Notes under the pieces: generated by a model
Databases searched by the model: none
What the model was told of the DNA's origin: nothing
What the model saw: the letters and a program-made list of their open reading frames with translations, nothing else
In this document: piece by piece, positions 50,501 through 59,247 of the stretch
How the letters are laid out: each line of letters opens with the position of its first letter
How positions within the stretch are numbered: position 1 is the first letter of the stretch
From: CAYQQJ01 sp964419935
GTDB taxonomy: Bacteria; Pseudomonadota; Gammaproteobacteria; Pseudomonadales; Cellvibrionaceae
DNA length: 64,000 bases
Direction: 5' to 3'
NCBI GenBank assembly: GCA_964419935.1
Contig: CAYQQJ010000002.1
Coordinates: 124,001-188,000, forward strand
Translations under genes and position numbers: made by a program

Positions 50501-53500
50501 AAGGATGGCGTCGACTACACCCGTGAAGGTCTGGAAGCCATTGAACATGGTCAGCAGGTGGAGCTGCCCAAGTTGCCTCAATTCCTGGCGCGTACCGCAG
50601 AGCTGCGGGAGCTGGCGGTCGGACCCTTGGTCCGCCAGAAGGAGATGGAGCGCGACGGCCAGAAACAGGTGGACCCGCGTCTGTTGTCCATCTTTATGGC
50701 GGAAGAGATGCGTTTGTTGTTGGACGCCGACAAGATCCTTGATCGCTGGCAGTCCAACCTGGGCGACCGTTCCGAGATCGCGCCCCTGGTTGCGGAGCTG
50801 ACTACACTGCAAACCGGCGCCACCCAGGCGAACCTGCCGGAAATGGCGGACCTGAGTCAGGTGTTGCGGGAAATCTATCATCATTGTTTCATCGGCAGTC
50901 TGGAGCCGGACTCTGCGGTGCTGGCTGAGCTTCAGCAAGGCCATAACGTGCTTCTCGACCTGGTGGACGCTGTGGCCGCAGGGCAGAATCTGCGCCCCCT
51001 CGACGCCGCACTGATGGCGAGATTAACAGGTTTTTTGGACACCAGCGGCGGCGAAGCTGCTGCTGAAGAAATAGAGTTTTCGGCTGCCCCGAACGAAGAT
51101 GGTGGCGAAAGCGATAACAGTATTGATAGCGGCAATGACACCAGTGCGGATGCGGCCTGGAGTTCCGATACGTCGGAAGAATTCGACGGTGCGGCGCTGG
51201 AAGAGATTGATTACGCGTCCTTTGCGACAGAGGCTGATGCAGAAGCAGAACCTGGCCTGTCCACAACGGAAACTACTTTCGAGCTGGCTGAAACATCGGG
51301 TGTTGCTGATGAATGGTCCGTACCGGAAGGCGAGACGGATCTCGACACCACAGAGATTCCGCTGTACGGCGTGGAAGAGGAGCCGAGCAGCGAGTCAGCT
51401 CCGGAAACCATTGAATATGCACTGAATGATGTTGACGAAAGCTCGGATCATTCAGACTTAACTGACGATCAAGCAGACGAGTCCGAACGCCTGCCCGACC
51501 TGGAAAATGGGCTCCTTCAAGACGCCGTATCGGAAGTGGAAGGTGATTCCGATTCAGTGTCTAATGAATTCAGTGAAGTCCCCGTCGACCTGGCGGATAC
51601 AGGGCATCAGGACCCGGATCTGACGGAAGTCGAATTCGAAGCTGCGGAGCTCGAGGCCTCGGAACTGGATGGCCCGGAACTGGAATCACCTGAAGTTGAA
51701 GATTTGAGCCACGAGTTCGGGAATGCTGAAAGCGTTACATCTGAAGACGAAAGCACTCAAGCCTTTGAAGGCGACGCTGAGGGGGCGGATCCAAGTGTTG
51801 AAGGCTCTGACCTTGACGACGACAGTATCTTTGACGGCGCCGATTTGGATCTCCAGGAGGTTGATTCCGAGCAGCTGAATGAGGCCTTTGAACATTCTTC
51901 AGACGAATCCGATCTGGATTCCACAGCGCGAGCCGCGGCGGAAGACAGCGACTATCAGAGCGACAATTTGCCGGATGTTGAACCAGCCGCTGAAATAGTG
52001 GTTGAAGATGAGCAAGACGAAGCCGCCGGTGGACAACCCGAAAGTTTCGCAGCCGCTGATTCCGGTCCGGCCCCATCGCTGCTGAATGTGGATCACGAAG
52101 ATTACGACGAAGAAATCATCGAGATTTTTCTCGAGGAAGCTGACGAACTCTGTGATGAGCTGGACGATGCCATCAACACCTGGGAGTCCGATTGGAGTGA
52201 CAGTGAAAGTCCGGACACCATGGCTCGCGCCCTTCACACTCTCAAAGGGGGTGCACGACTGGCAGGCTTGGCCGCGATTGGTGATCTGACCCATAACTAC
52301 GAAACCTATCTTCTTGGCCCCCACGGAAAGGAACCGGACGAAACTTTCTTCAAAACGATACAAACGTTCCAGGACAAATTGCTGCGCAATGTTCGCGCCG
52401 TGCGTGCCGAACTGGCGGGTGAGGTGCTGCCGCCAGAAGTCGTTGCGCCTTCAGTTTCCCCTTCATCTGCGCCTTCGCCAGTGGCAACGGCCGACGAAGA
52501 AGCGGCGGAACCGGGTTCTGGAAAGACACCGTCCGCGGGTGATGCTGCCGGTGATGAAGCGCACGGTCAGTCCGTTTCTGCCGGCGAATCGCCCATGGCA
52601 ACGGTGGAGTCGGCCAAGGCCAACGTTCTGCCGTTTGCTCCCAAGGCCAAGGAAGCGGCGCATCCCGAGTCTGCTGGCGGCTTCGGCTCAGGCTTCTCAA
52701 TGCCCAGCGGTGGTGGTGGGAATCAGGCCGCGGCTCAGGCCGCCCCCCGTCGTTCTGGTCCTCAAGAGGTCATCAAGATATCCGCGGACCTGCTGGAAGA
52801 GCTGGTGAACCTTGCCGGGGAAACGTCCATTAGCCGCGGACGACTGGAGACCCAGATCAACGACCTGGGCGGCGCCATTGACGAAATCGACGGTACGCTG
52901 TCGCGCTTGCAGGAACAGCTTCGTCGCCTGGATATCGAGACGGAAGCGCAGATGGTTTTCCGTCAGGAACAGCTGGCTGAACATGAAGAGTTTGATCCGC
53001 TGGAAATGGACCGCTACTCCCAGTTGCAGCAGCTGTCGCGCTCGTTGATCGAATCCGCGTCCGACCTGGTGGATTTGAAGTCAACGCTGACGGACAAGGT
53101 TAAAGATACCGAAACGCTTTTGCTGCAGCAGTCCCGGGTCAATACCAACCTTCAGGAAGGCCTTATGCGCTCGCGCATGGTGCCCTTCTCACGGCTGGTG
53201 CCTCGCTTGCGCCGCATAGTGCGACAGGTTGCCGCCGAGCTCGGTAAGGACGTCAGCTTTGAGCTGGAAAATATCGAAGGCGAGATGGACCGCTCGGTAC
53301 TGGAGCGCATGGTGGCGCCTCTCGAGCACATGCTGCGCAATGCTGTGGATCATGGCATAGAAACGCCGGCGGATCGCGTTGCTGCGGGCAAAGCGGAAAC
53401 CGGCCGTGTTGTTCTCAGCCTGGCCCGCGAAGGCGGTGACGTTCTGTTGCGTCTGGTGGACGACGGCCGCGGCATTGATTTGCACCGGGTGCGCACCAAA

Positions 53501-54589
53501 GCTATCGAGCGTGGCCTGATGAGCGAGGACGCTCAACTCACGGACCACGACATCATGCAGTTCATTCTGCATGCCGGTTTCAGTACTGCAGAAAATGTGA
53601 CCCAAATCTCCGGCCGTGGTGTTGGGATGGACGTGGTTTATGCCGAGATCAAACAGCTCGGCGGTTCCATGGCCATTGAATCCCGCGAGGGTGAGGGCAC
53701 GGAATTCAGCGTGCGTCTGCCATTCACCGTTTCTGTGAACCGCGCGCTTATGGTTCACCTGGGGCCGGATCAATACGCCATTCCGCTCAATGCCATCGAG
53801 GGTATTGTGCGTGTCAGCCCGTTTGAACTCGAGCATTACTATTCCAATCCCGATGCGCGCTTCGAGTACGCCGGCGACAATTTCCGCGTGCGCTACCTGG
53901 GCTCCATGTTGAGCGAGGACGTGCGACCGCGCCTGGAAGCCCAGTCTTTGCCACTGCCGGTAATACTGGTTCGCTCTGAGCAGCACACCATGGCACTGCA
54001 GGTTGACGGCCTGATGGGCAGCCGCGAAATTGTGGTGAAGAGCCTGGGGCAACAGTTCAGCACAGTGCAGGGGCTCTCCGGCGCGACAGTGATGGGTGAT
54101 GGCAGCGTGGTTGTCATTCTGGATCTGCACGCTCTGGTGCGTAAGGAAATGGCACTGGCGGCTCCCTTGCCTGTATACACTATGGATGAAACGGCGCGTT
54201 TGGCCAAGGAAGAGAGCGAAGCTTTGAAAACCGTCATGGTCGTCGATGATTCGGTCACCGTGCGCAAAGTGACTACCCGCTTTCTGGAGCGTGAAGGTTT
54301 CAACGTTATCACCGCCAAAGATGGTGTGGATGCCCTGCGTATCCTGCAGGATGAAACCCCGGACGTTATGCTGCTGGATATCGAAATGCCGCGCATGGAC
54401 GGCTTCGAGGTGGCCAAGAATATTCGCACCACCACACGCTGGCAGGCCATTCCGATTATCATGATCACCTCGCGCACCGGTGAAAAGCACCGGGAACACG
54501 CGCTGAGTCTGGGTGTGGACCGCTATATGGGCAAGCCCTACCAGGAGGAAAGCCTGCTCGCCAGCATTCAAGAGCTTCTGGCGAAATAG
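47591..54589 (+). CDS. chpA: Hybrid chemosensory kinase ChpA
   Basis: Giant CheA-like kinase of 2332 residues. Potential phospho-histidines: His52 (QVHGTLQMVE, N-terminal Hpt-like) and three canonical Hpt motifs HTLKGS or HTLKGG at His747, His927 and His1549. The CheA dimerisation segment follows near 1723, the ATP-binding N-box HMLRNAVDHG near 1913 with DDGRGID, a CheW-like domain around 2030-2180, and a C-terminal receiver with Asp2263 (LLDIEMPRMDG). Pseudomonas ChpA has more Hpt-type domains. Here long acidic Glu/Asp/Ser-rich linkers (about residues 575-710 and 1145-1490) separate the Hpt units. It phosphorylates PilG and PilH. Confidence 0.96.
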   Translation: MGDTRNYAALEWVIGEIEDTLKEARQALEAYVEDPKDSTRIRFCLTHIHQVHGTLQMVEFHGASLLAEEMEQLAQALIGDAVSSAAEAHEVLMRSLLQLPIYLDHVKNRRDDHPGVILPLLNDLRAVRKQGYLSETNLFAPDLTPAQHPSGARHPVTADAQKLKPVLQKLREMYQFAAASVLRGVKVEENLEYLNKVCTRLESLTAGTRSFPIWNVAAAMTEGLVRDDIELSVAVRGLLRHLARELRVLTEGSPESLNKPVRLSLLKNLLYYVARADDGGERINKIKAAYQLNTALLYGDTSGHTSDKDFISAPDPEAIRSVVVALQDEINSVKHILDISLTGQGGLDELAEVLPIVKRIADTLAVLGIGDLRKQIMLQHEALSDICTSGTLDEDRLMQVAGRIIEIEHRLQAVAKGAGKNRDLSSVDERGIEIDQAKSAVLAECQKGLEQAKDAIVEYIASKWDATHLANVSGLMNNIRGGLEMIPLPRPAAIVDTCGRYIQEQLLDAQITPDWQTLDSLADTIASVDYYLERLREDREEDLDGLLTIAQQSIGALGYAVPDTTVTSPGVVAADATDSESTQAPAEDFTETASIADERPLVDDAAVEPDAFASVAEPEVAAEQPLESEPAAESDETIGLAGDDDTAVGSEFAEPELVSETDEARHIENTADEAPAETDEPVEGGVAEASTPVAEDVEEESDIDDEIVEIFIEEAGEVQETLAEFFPLWRDNLQDQDSLTIVRRAFHTLKGSGRMVNARDIGELGWSIENMLNRVLDSTITPQDEHFALIEMVLDVLPDLVKAFEARSGNPHKALTEQYMAWAFAAADGDLPADLRRAAGRWLQGEGRSEPQESKVMEVVSADEVSPPASSVTADDSDDDTDDLVLWEIFASEAQSHLATVEAFVQQMEEAAPIYAPPSDDMQRALHTLKGSAHMAHVTPIAQLATPFESFVKELRAYQVNLNEDILQLIKDGVDYTREGLEAIEHGQQVELPKLPQFLARTAELRELAVGPLVRQKEMERDGQKQVDPRLLSIFMAEEMRLLLDADKILDRWQSNLGDRSEIAPLVAELTTLQTGATQANLPEMADLSQVLREIYHHCFIGSLEPDSAVLAELQQGHNVLLDLVDAVAAGQNLRPLDAALMARLTGFLDTSGGEAAAEEIEFSAAPNEDGGESDNSIDSGNDTSADAAWSSDTSEEFDGAALEEIDYASFATEADAEAEPGLSTTETTFELAETSGVADEWSVPEGETDLDTTEIPLYGVEEEPSSESAPETIEYALNDVDESSDHSDLTDDQADESERLPDLENGLLQDAVSEVEGDSDSVSNEFSEVPVDLADTGHQDPDLTEVEFEAAELEASELDGPELESPEVEDLSHEFGNAESVTSEDESTQAFEGDAEGADPSVEGSDLDDDSIFDGADLDLQEVDSEQLNEAFEHSSDESDLDSTARAAAEDSDYQSDNLPDVEPAAEIVVEDEQDEAAGGQPESFAAADSGPAPSLLNVDHEDYDEEIIEIFLEEADELCDELDDAINTWESDWSDSESPDTMARALHTLKGGARLAGLAAIGDLTHNYETYLLGPHGKEPDETFFKTIQTFQDKLLRNVRAVRAELAGEVLPPEVVAPSVSPSSAPSPVATADEEAAEPGSGKTPSAGDAAGDEAHGQSVSAGESPMATVESAKANVLPFAPKAKEAAHPESAGGFGSGFSMPSGGGGNQAAAQAAPRRSGPQEVIKISADLLEELVNLAGETSISRGRLETQINDLGGAIDEIDGTLSRLQEQLRRLDIETEAQMVFRQEQLAEHEEFDPLEMDRYSQLQQLSRSLIESASDLVDLKSTLTDKVKDTETLLLQQSRVNTNLQEGLMRSRMVPFSRLVPRLRRIVRQVAAELGKDVSFELENIEGEMDRSVLERMVAPLEHMLRNAVDHGIETPADRVAAGKAETGRVVLSLAREGGDVLLRLVDDGRGIDLHRVRTKAIERGLMSEDAQLTDHDIMQFILHAGFSTAENVTQISGRGVGMDVVYAEIKQLGGSMAIESREGEGTEFSVRLPFTVSVNRALMVHLGPDQYAIPLNAIEGIVRVSPFELEHYYSNPDARFEYAGDNFRVRYLGSMLSEDVRPRLEAQSLPLPVILVRSEQHTMALQVDGLMGSREIVVKSLGQQFSTVQGLSGATVMGDGSVVVILDLHALVRKEMALAAPLPVYTMDETARLAKEESEALKTVMVVDDSVTVRKVTTRFLEREGFNVITAKDGVDALRILQDETPDVMLLDIEMPRMDGFEVAKNIRTTTRWQAIPIIMITSRTGEKHREHALSLGVDRYMGKPYQEESLLASIQELLAK

Positions 54590-54591
54590 CC

Positions 54592-55542
54592 ATGGCCGAG
54601 GTCGGTTTGGCTATCGGGCTGGTGGCGGAGTCTCCCCAGGACATTCACGCCCTGGGGCGAATTGTGAAGGATGCCGGCCATCGTGTGGCCGGTGCTGTCA
54701 ATGCAGCTCTGCCCATGCCTGATGTGTTGCCCCAGGCGGCGGCGTGGTTGGTGCGGCTGGATGCCTGTTACGACAACGCGCAGGATTTGTTGGAAAGTCT
54801 GGACTCCCAGGCGATCCCGGTTATCTATGACGATAGCGACTCCAGTGAGTCAGGTAACATCGGCGCAGACCATGCTGAACGCTCGCGGCGAATTGCCGGA
54901 AAGCTGAAACAGTTGGCGGGACGCCAGGAACGGGAAAGGTCCGGTAAGCGCGCGCGCGAAGTTTGGGTGATTGCCGCATCGGCCGGCGGCCCGGATGCCG
55001 TGACCGAATTCTTGCGCGCCATTCCCCGCATACCGGATGAAGTGGCTTTGCTGTATGTGCAGCATATCGGTTGCGATATCAGCGCCACGCTCAAACGGGT
55101 GATCGACAACAACAGCCGTTGGAGTGTGTATTCCACAGACGAATTCTGTGTGCTGGAGGAGAACACGCTCTATATCGTTTCTCCCCGGTGCGCCATGGAC
55201 TTGAGCGGCGACGGCAGCATTCAACCCAATGGTCAACCCTGGCAGGGCCCATACAGCCCCTCGATCGATCAGGTTATGGCCAAGGTGGCGCGGCAATACG
55301 GTGCGCGCAGTGGTGCCATCATCTTTTCCGGCATGGGCGACGACGGCAAACGCAGTTGTGCATTTATGCAGCGGCTGGGTGGGCAAATCTGGGCCCAGGA
55401 GCCGAGCACCTGCACCATCGACTCAATGCCGCAATGTGCAATCGATTCACAATGCGTCAGCTTTATCGGCTCGCCCCAGGCGCTGGCGCAGAGATTTATT
55501 GAACAGCGCTTGCCGCCACAGTCCTTGCGGCACTCTGGTTAA
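54592..55542 (+). CDS. chpB: CheB-type methylesterase ChpB
   Basis: Protein of 316 residues expected to demethylate PilJ. The N-terminal 110 residues look like a degenerate receiver without clear phospho-site; the C-terminal CheB domain carries the nucleophile in IAASAGGPDAV, the His in YVQHIG and the Asp region in FSGMGDDGKRSC. It starts two bases after the chpA stop, so it is coupled to chpA. Confidence 0.93.
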   Translation: MAEVGLAIGLVAESPQDIHALGRIVKDAGHRVAGAVNAALPMPDVLPQAAAWLVRLDACYDNAQDLLESLDSQAIPVIYDDSDSSESGNIGADHAERSRRIAGKLKQLAGRQERERSGKRAREVWVIAASAGGPDAVTEFLRAIPRIPDEVALLYVQHIGCDISATLKRVIDNNSRWSVYSTDEFCVLEENTLYIVSPRCAMDLSGDGSIQPNGQPWQGPYSPSIDQVMAKVARQYGARSGAIIFSGMGDDGKRSCAFMQRLGGQIWAQEPSTCTIDSMPQCAIDSQCVSFIGSPQALAQRFIEQRLPPQSLRHSG

Positions 55543-55671
55543 TGAATGGGTCTCCGACCAGGTTTATGCGCAAATCCATGAGCCGGTGAGGAAAGGACGC
55601 GGCTGCTGGGAATCGCGCAACAGCATCACATACGAAACGTGCGGGATATCATCCTGCTCCGGATATGACTT

Positions 55672-56154
55672 ATGAAGAACAAACAGATCGCCAAAGCTGT
55701 CCAGGCTGCTGAAATTCCGTGTCTGCTGCTGCCAATGCACGAGCAGACACTCCTGGTACCCACCGTCACCATTGCGGAAATGGTGCCCATGGCACCCTGC
55801 GACAAGGTCGCCGATTCGCCGGACTGGTTTCTGGGTTACTTCAAGTGGCGCGGGCGGGATGTCCCATTGGTCAGTTTTGAATTGCTTAATGGCAAGACGG
55901 GTGCAGCGCTATCACCCACCGGCCGTGTGGCGGTTCTGAACAATACCGGCGTCAGTGATGAGCTGCCATTTATCGCCATAGCCACCCAGGGTATCCCCCG
56001 CATGTCCCGCATTGGCGAAGAAGACATCAAGGAAGATAGTGAAGCGAAGAAACGGCCATTTGAACTGATGCATGTGAAGGTTGGTTTGGAAGAGCTGGCG
56101 ATCCCCGACGTCTCTGCCCTGGAGCATGCGTATTTGGATTTTAAAAAGCTATAA
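55672..56154 (+). CDS. chpC: CheW-like protein ChpC
   Basis: Protein of 160 residues with a CheW fold: LLPMHEQTLLVPTVTIAEMVP, then WFLGYFKWRGRDVPLVSFELLNG, the core W-x-G-RG..VPL pattern. In Pseudomonas ChpC may couple additional receptors to ChpA. It is the last gene of the operon, with repeats directly after the stop. Confidence 0.9.
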   Translation: MKNKQIAKAVQAAEIPCLLLPMHEQTLLVPTVTIAEMVPMAPCDKVADSPDWFLGYFKWRGRDVPLVSFELLNGKTGAALSPTGRVAVLNNTGVSDELPFIAIATQGIPRMSRIGEEDIKEDSEAKKRPFELMHVKVGLEELAIPDVSALEHAYLDFKKL

Positions 56155-56178
56155 GCCACAAGCTGCAAGCCGTAAGTC
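56147..56178. repeat. AGCTTGCGGCTT-type repeat after chpC
   Basis: AAGCTATAAGCCACAAGCTG and following bases overlap the chpC stop. They are the inverse orientation of the tandem block at 56336-56380 and could pair with it. Confidence 0.6.
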
Positions 56179-56254
56179 AAAAACAATAAACCGGTAGGGT
56201 GGCTACTGCTCACCAAAGATTATTTACCGGTTTGATCTCGCATCCAAGGATGGT

Positions 56255-56271
56255 GGCGGGCGGTGCCCGCC
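56255..56271. terminator. GC-rich hairpin between convergent chpC and hslO
   Basis: GGCGGGC-GGT-GCCCGCC, a perfect 7-bp stem with a 3-base loop. There is no T-run on either side, so termination would be weak or Rho-assisted. Confidence 0.4.
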
Positions 56272-56335
56272 GTATGGACGACAAGCCGTAAGCTGTGTGC
56301 GACAACATGGAGGTTGTGCAGTAAGTTACACTCTT

Positions 56336-56380
56336 GCTTGCGGCTTGCGGCTTGCGGCTTGCGGCTTGCGGCTTGCGGCT
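56336..56380. repeat. Tandem 7-bp repeat GCTTGCG, six copies
   Basis: Six perfect head-to-tail copies (56336-56377) plus a partial seventh. The unit is the core of the AGCTTGCGGCTT-type intergenic repeat found elsewhere in the window, here expanded by slippage just after the hslO stop. Confidence 0.85.
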
Positions 56381-56391
56381 ACGCGTCCCCA

Positions 56392-57276
56392 TCAATGCAA
56401 AGCGTCGCCATTAAACAGGTCAGCAACATCTTTTTCGCCGAAAGAGTAAACCTGGCCGCAGAACTGGCAGTCTATGGTGATGATATCCCGTTCGGCGAGC
56501 AGCTCTTCTGCTTCTGTGCGACCGATTGAGCGCAACGCGTTTTCGCTGCGCTCGCGAGAGCAGCTGCAGGAAAATTGTACGGGTGCCGCTGGAAACAGGC
56601 GTACCGGGGTCTCATTGAACAGCCGGTAGAGCAAGGTTTCCTGTTCGGTATGCAATAATTCGTCATCCGGCAATGTAGCCGCAAACTGGCACGCCAGTTC
56701 CCAATTTTCGTCCCGCTCGCCAACGGCATCGGCCATTGCCGGTAACACCTGCAGCAGCAGCCCCCCGCAACTTGTCTCGTCCGCTGCCAACCATACTCGG
56801 GTCGGCAGCTGCTCGGACTGCATGAAATAATCCTCGATGCACGCAGCAAGGGTGTCGCCCTCGAGGGGCACTATGCCCTGATAGCGCTCGCCTTTATCCG
56901 GTTCAATGGTGATGAACAAAACGCCTTTGCCGATCAACGCAGGGAAATTGTCCAGGGTCAGATCATCAAGATTTGTCTCGCCACTGCGTATTATTCCACG
57001 CACGTTTTTCTGATGAGTACATTCGGCCATCACCAGCGGGATAGGGCCGTCGCCCCGCGCCTGCAGGCTGATGACGCCGTCAAATTTGAGGCTTCCCGCA
57101 AGCAGTGTGACCGCAGCGAGAAATTCGCCGAGCAGGCGGCTCTCCAATGGGTGCAGGTCCTGAGTCGCCTTGGCTTGTTGATAGGCATCGTGAAGCGTCA
57201 CCAGTTCGCCGCGAATTTCAGCCTGGTCAAAAATAAAACGTTGTACCTGATCGTTGCTTTGCAAGGTGCTTTCCAT
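56392..57276 (-). CDS. hslO: Redox-regulated chaperone Hsp33
   Basis: Protein of 294 residues: an N-terminal chaperone domain and the C-terminal zinc redox switch with Cys237, Cys239 (SCSCSRERS), Cys270 and Cys273 (DCQFCGQVYSF). Oxidation releases zinc and activates holding of unfolded proteins. The typical GGLLLQVLPA segment is present. It lies on the same strand as hslR, separated by the hairpin repeat. Confidence 0.96.
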   Translation of the reverse strand: MESTLQSNDQVQRFIFDQAEIRGELVTLHDAYQQAKATQDLHPLESRLLGEFLAAVTLLAGSLKFDGVISLQARGDGPIPLVMAECTHQKNVRGIIRSGETNLDDLTLDNFPALIGKGVLFITIEPDKGERYQGIVPLEGDTLAACIEDYFMQSEQLPTRVWLAADETSCGGLLLQVLPAMADAVGERDENWELACQFAATLPDDELLHTEQETLLYRLFNETPVRLFPAAPVQFSCSCSRERSENALRSIGRTEAEELLAERDIITIDCQFCGQVYSFGEKDVADLFNGDALH

Positions 57277-57395
57277 CAGTCAGTTAGCCATTAGTTCAGT
57301 GGCACATTGGGCCGCGATTTTATCACTTCAAGTTTCGGAGTTCACCAAGCTCTATAACGCCGCCTTTAGGTGGTTTTACGCCGGCCCGCTTCGAG

Positions 57396-57482
57396 GCAGG
57401 GCTTTCTGGAAACGCCGTGAACCCGTCCATGGGGGCTCCCCCACGAGGTCCCTCTCGTGAGGGTTCCAGAAAGCCCTACCCC
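57396..57482. repeat. Long hairpin repeat, copy 3
   Basis: 87 bases with arms around AGGGCTTTCTGGAA and its mirror TTCCAGAAAGCCCT, containing GTGAACCCGTCCATGGGGGC, which matches the core of copy 1. An inner palindrome CACGAGG...CCTCTCGTG is present too. It fills most of the gap between hslO and hslR. Confidence 0.75.
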
Positions 57483-57546
57483 AAATCGAACCTCACCATG
57501 TGCCAGACCTGAAAGCATGCAATCTTGAACCCCGAAACTTGAGTTA

Positions 57547-57957
57547 TCACTCATCCATATGTTTGAACCGGTGAATTTGCCGGCGCTGCTTTTTGGTAGG
57601 CCGGCCTTCAGTCTGTACGCCATTGGAGCCCATGGCTTTTCGTTGCGCAGCGTTTTCCGCGCGCTTGGCGATACTGGCTTCAGTTTCCCGATAAAGTTTT
57701 TCCGCCTCGGGCGCACCGCGGCGCTGCTCGGACAGCCCGACGACCAGCACTTCCTTGTCATCCCAGCCCTGCCGGATCTTCAAGGTCATGCCCAGAGTTA
57801 TGTCCTTGCTCGCCTTTATCTTCTGCCCCTCGGCCTGCACCTTCCCGCCCTCAATGGCTTGTTTGGCAAGGTTGCGGGTTTTGAAAAAGCGCGCCGCCCA
57901 AAGCCATTTGTCGACGCGGACTTTTGTTAGTTCACGGGTTAATTTGGATTCATTCAT
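57547..57957 (-). CDS. hslR: Heat-shock protein 15 (HslR), S4 domain
   Basis: RNA-binding protein of 136 residues that rescues 50S subunits with a blocked nascent chain. The S4 domain is at residues about 13-75 (VRVDKWLWAARFFKTRNLAKQAIEGGKV), followed by a basic tail (GRPTKKQRRQIHRFKH). Its ATG overlaps the stop of the HAD phosphatase gene (57954-57957), as in many relatives. Confidence 0.93.
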   Translation of the reverse strand: MNESKLTRELTKVRVDKWLWAARFFKTRNLAKQAIEGGKVQAEGQKIKASKDITLGMTLKIRQGWDDKEVLVVGLSEQRRGAPEAEKLYRETEASIAKRAENAAQRKAMGSNGVQTEGRPTKKQRRQIHRFKHMDE

Positions 57958-58619
57958 GATGGGATCGTGTGGGGCATGATTTCGTCAAAGTGGCAGATGT
58001 CGACAAATTCGCCGGACACTATTGGCGGCTTCTGCATATCCGGCTGGTTTACACAAACCAGATGGCGAATACCGAACTCTTTGGCACTGCGCAAAATACG
58101 CGGTGTATCGTCAAAAAAAACGGTGCGGGCGGGGTTGAATGGCTCCTTGGCATGCAATTGCTGCCAGAAGGATTGTTCCTCCTTGGGTTGCTGAAACTGG
58201 TGTGATGAGATCACCAGATCAAGCCATTGGTCAATTTGCGTTACCTCGAGTTTAAGTTGCAAACTGGTCGGGTGGGCGTTGGTGATTAAAATGACTTTTT
58301 TGCCCGAGGCGCGCAGTTGTTGCAGAAACAGTTCAGTGTGCGGACGCAGCTGGATTTTATGCTTGATCTCGGCCTTGAGCTCGCCGATGTTCATCTCGGT
58401 CAACTCCGTCCAATGGTCAAGGCAGTACCATTGCAACGTCCCTTCATATTTCCTGATGTGGTTGTTGAGTTGATCGCTGGCCTCTTCAATGGACATGCCT
58501 CGGGCCGCAGCGTAGCGCTGGGGCAAGTGCGTGAGCCAGAAATAATTGTCGAAATGTAAATCCAACAAGGTTCCGTCCATGTCCAGCAGGACGGTGTCGA
58601 CCGATTGCCAATTGATCAT
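57954..58619 (-). CDS. yrfG: HAD-family nucleotidase, YrfG-like
   Basis: Protein of 221 residues with HAD motif I VLLDMDGTLLDLHFDNYFW, motif II LITNAHP and motif III/IV around FFDDTPRIL. YrfG-type enzymes dephosphorylate purine monophosphates. ATG at 58619; the frame continues upstream but that part overlaps the divergent nudE promoter. The yrfG-hslR order is conserved in gammaproteobacteria. Confidence 0.9.
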   Translation of the reverse strand: MINWQSVDTVLLDMDGTLLDLHFDNYFWLTHLPQRYAAARGMSIEEASDQLNNHIRKYEGTLQWYCLDHWTELTEMNIGELKAEIKHKIQLRPHTELFLQQLRASGKKVILITNAHPTSLQLKLEVTQIDQWLDLVISSHQFQQPKEEQSFWQQLHAKEPFNPARTVFFDDTPRILRSAKEFGIRHLVCVNQPDMQKPPIVSGEFVDICHFDEIMPHTIPS

Positions 58620-58665
58620 TGTGCGTATAATGCGCCATTCATGAGTTTCAAGGTGGTTAACCAGT

Positions 58666-59247
58666 ATGCCGACAAAGCCCGAGATATTAAAGCGTCGCAA
58701 TGTGTGTTCCAGCCGGCTTTTCCGTGTGGAAGAACTCGAGCTCCGCTTCAGTAACGGCGTTGAGCGCACTTATGAACGCCTGCGCAGTGGTAATGGCGGG
58801 GCGGTCATTATCGTGCCCTTGCTCAACGATCGGGAATTTGTGCTGGTGCGTGAATATGGTGCCGGTGTGGAAGATTATCAACTCGTCCTGCCAAAGGGTA
58901 AGGTTGAGGTGGATGAGGATTACTGCGAGGCGGCCAATCGGGAACTGATGGAAGAGGCCGGCTACGGTGCGCGCCAGCTGACCAAGTTGAAGAGCATGAC
59001 CCAGTCCCCGAATTACATGCAGCACGCGACGCAGATCGTCGTCGCGCGGGAGCTGTACCCTAAGCGTTGTGAAGGAGATGAGCCGGAAATCATGGACGTG
59101 GTGACCTGGCCGATTGACGATATCGCAGGACTGGTCAGTCAGGCCGATTTCTCGGAGGCGCGCAGCATCGCTGCCCTGTATTTGACTCGGGACTGGCTTC
59201 TCACCCAGCAGCAGCCTCCATTAAACGACAACAGCCTGTTCGAATGA
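58666..59247 (+). CDS. nudE: ADP compounds hydrolase NudE
   Basis: Nudix hydrolase of 193 residues acting on ADP-ribose, NADH and Ap3A-type compounds. The Nudix box is seen in PKGKVEVDEDYCEAANRELMEEAGYGA, and a strand-rich N-terminus precedes it (EELELRFSNGVERTYERL). It is divergent from the yrfG-hslR pair, a conserved arrangement, and overlaps cysQ by four bases (ATGA). Confidence 0.94.
   Translation: MPTKPEILKRRNVCSSRLFRVEELELRFSNGVERTYERLRSGNGGAVIIVPLLNDREFVLVREYGAGVEDYQLVLPKGKVEVDEDYCEAANRELMEEAGYGARQLTKLKSMTQSPNYMQHATQIVVARELYPKRCEGDEPEIMDVVTWPIDDIAGLVSQADFSEARSIAALYLTRDWLLTQQQPPLNDNSLFE

Noticed and set aside
53189..54571. Open frame of 460 codons antisense to chpA
   Set aside because: Its composition is His/Gln/Ala-rich and unlike any family; it is a by-product of codon bias in chpA.
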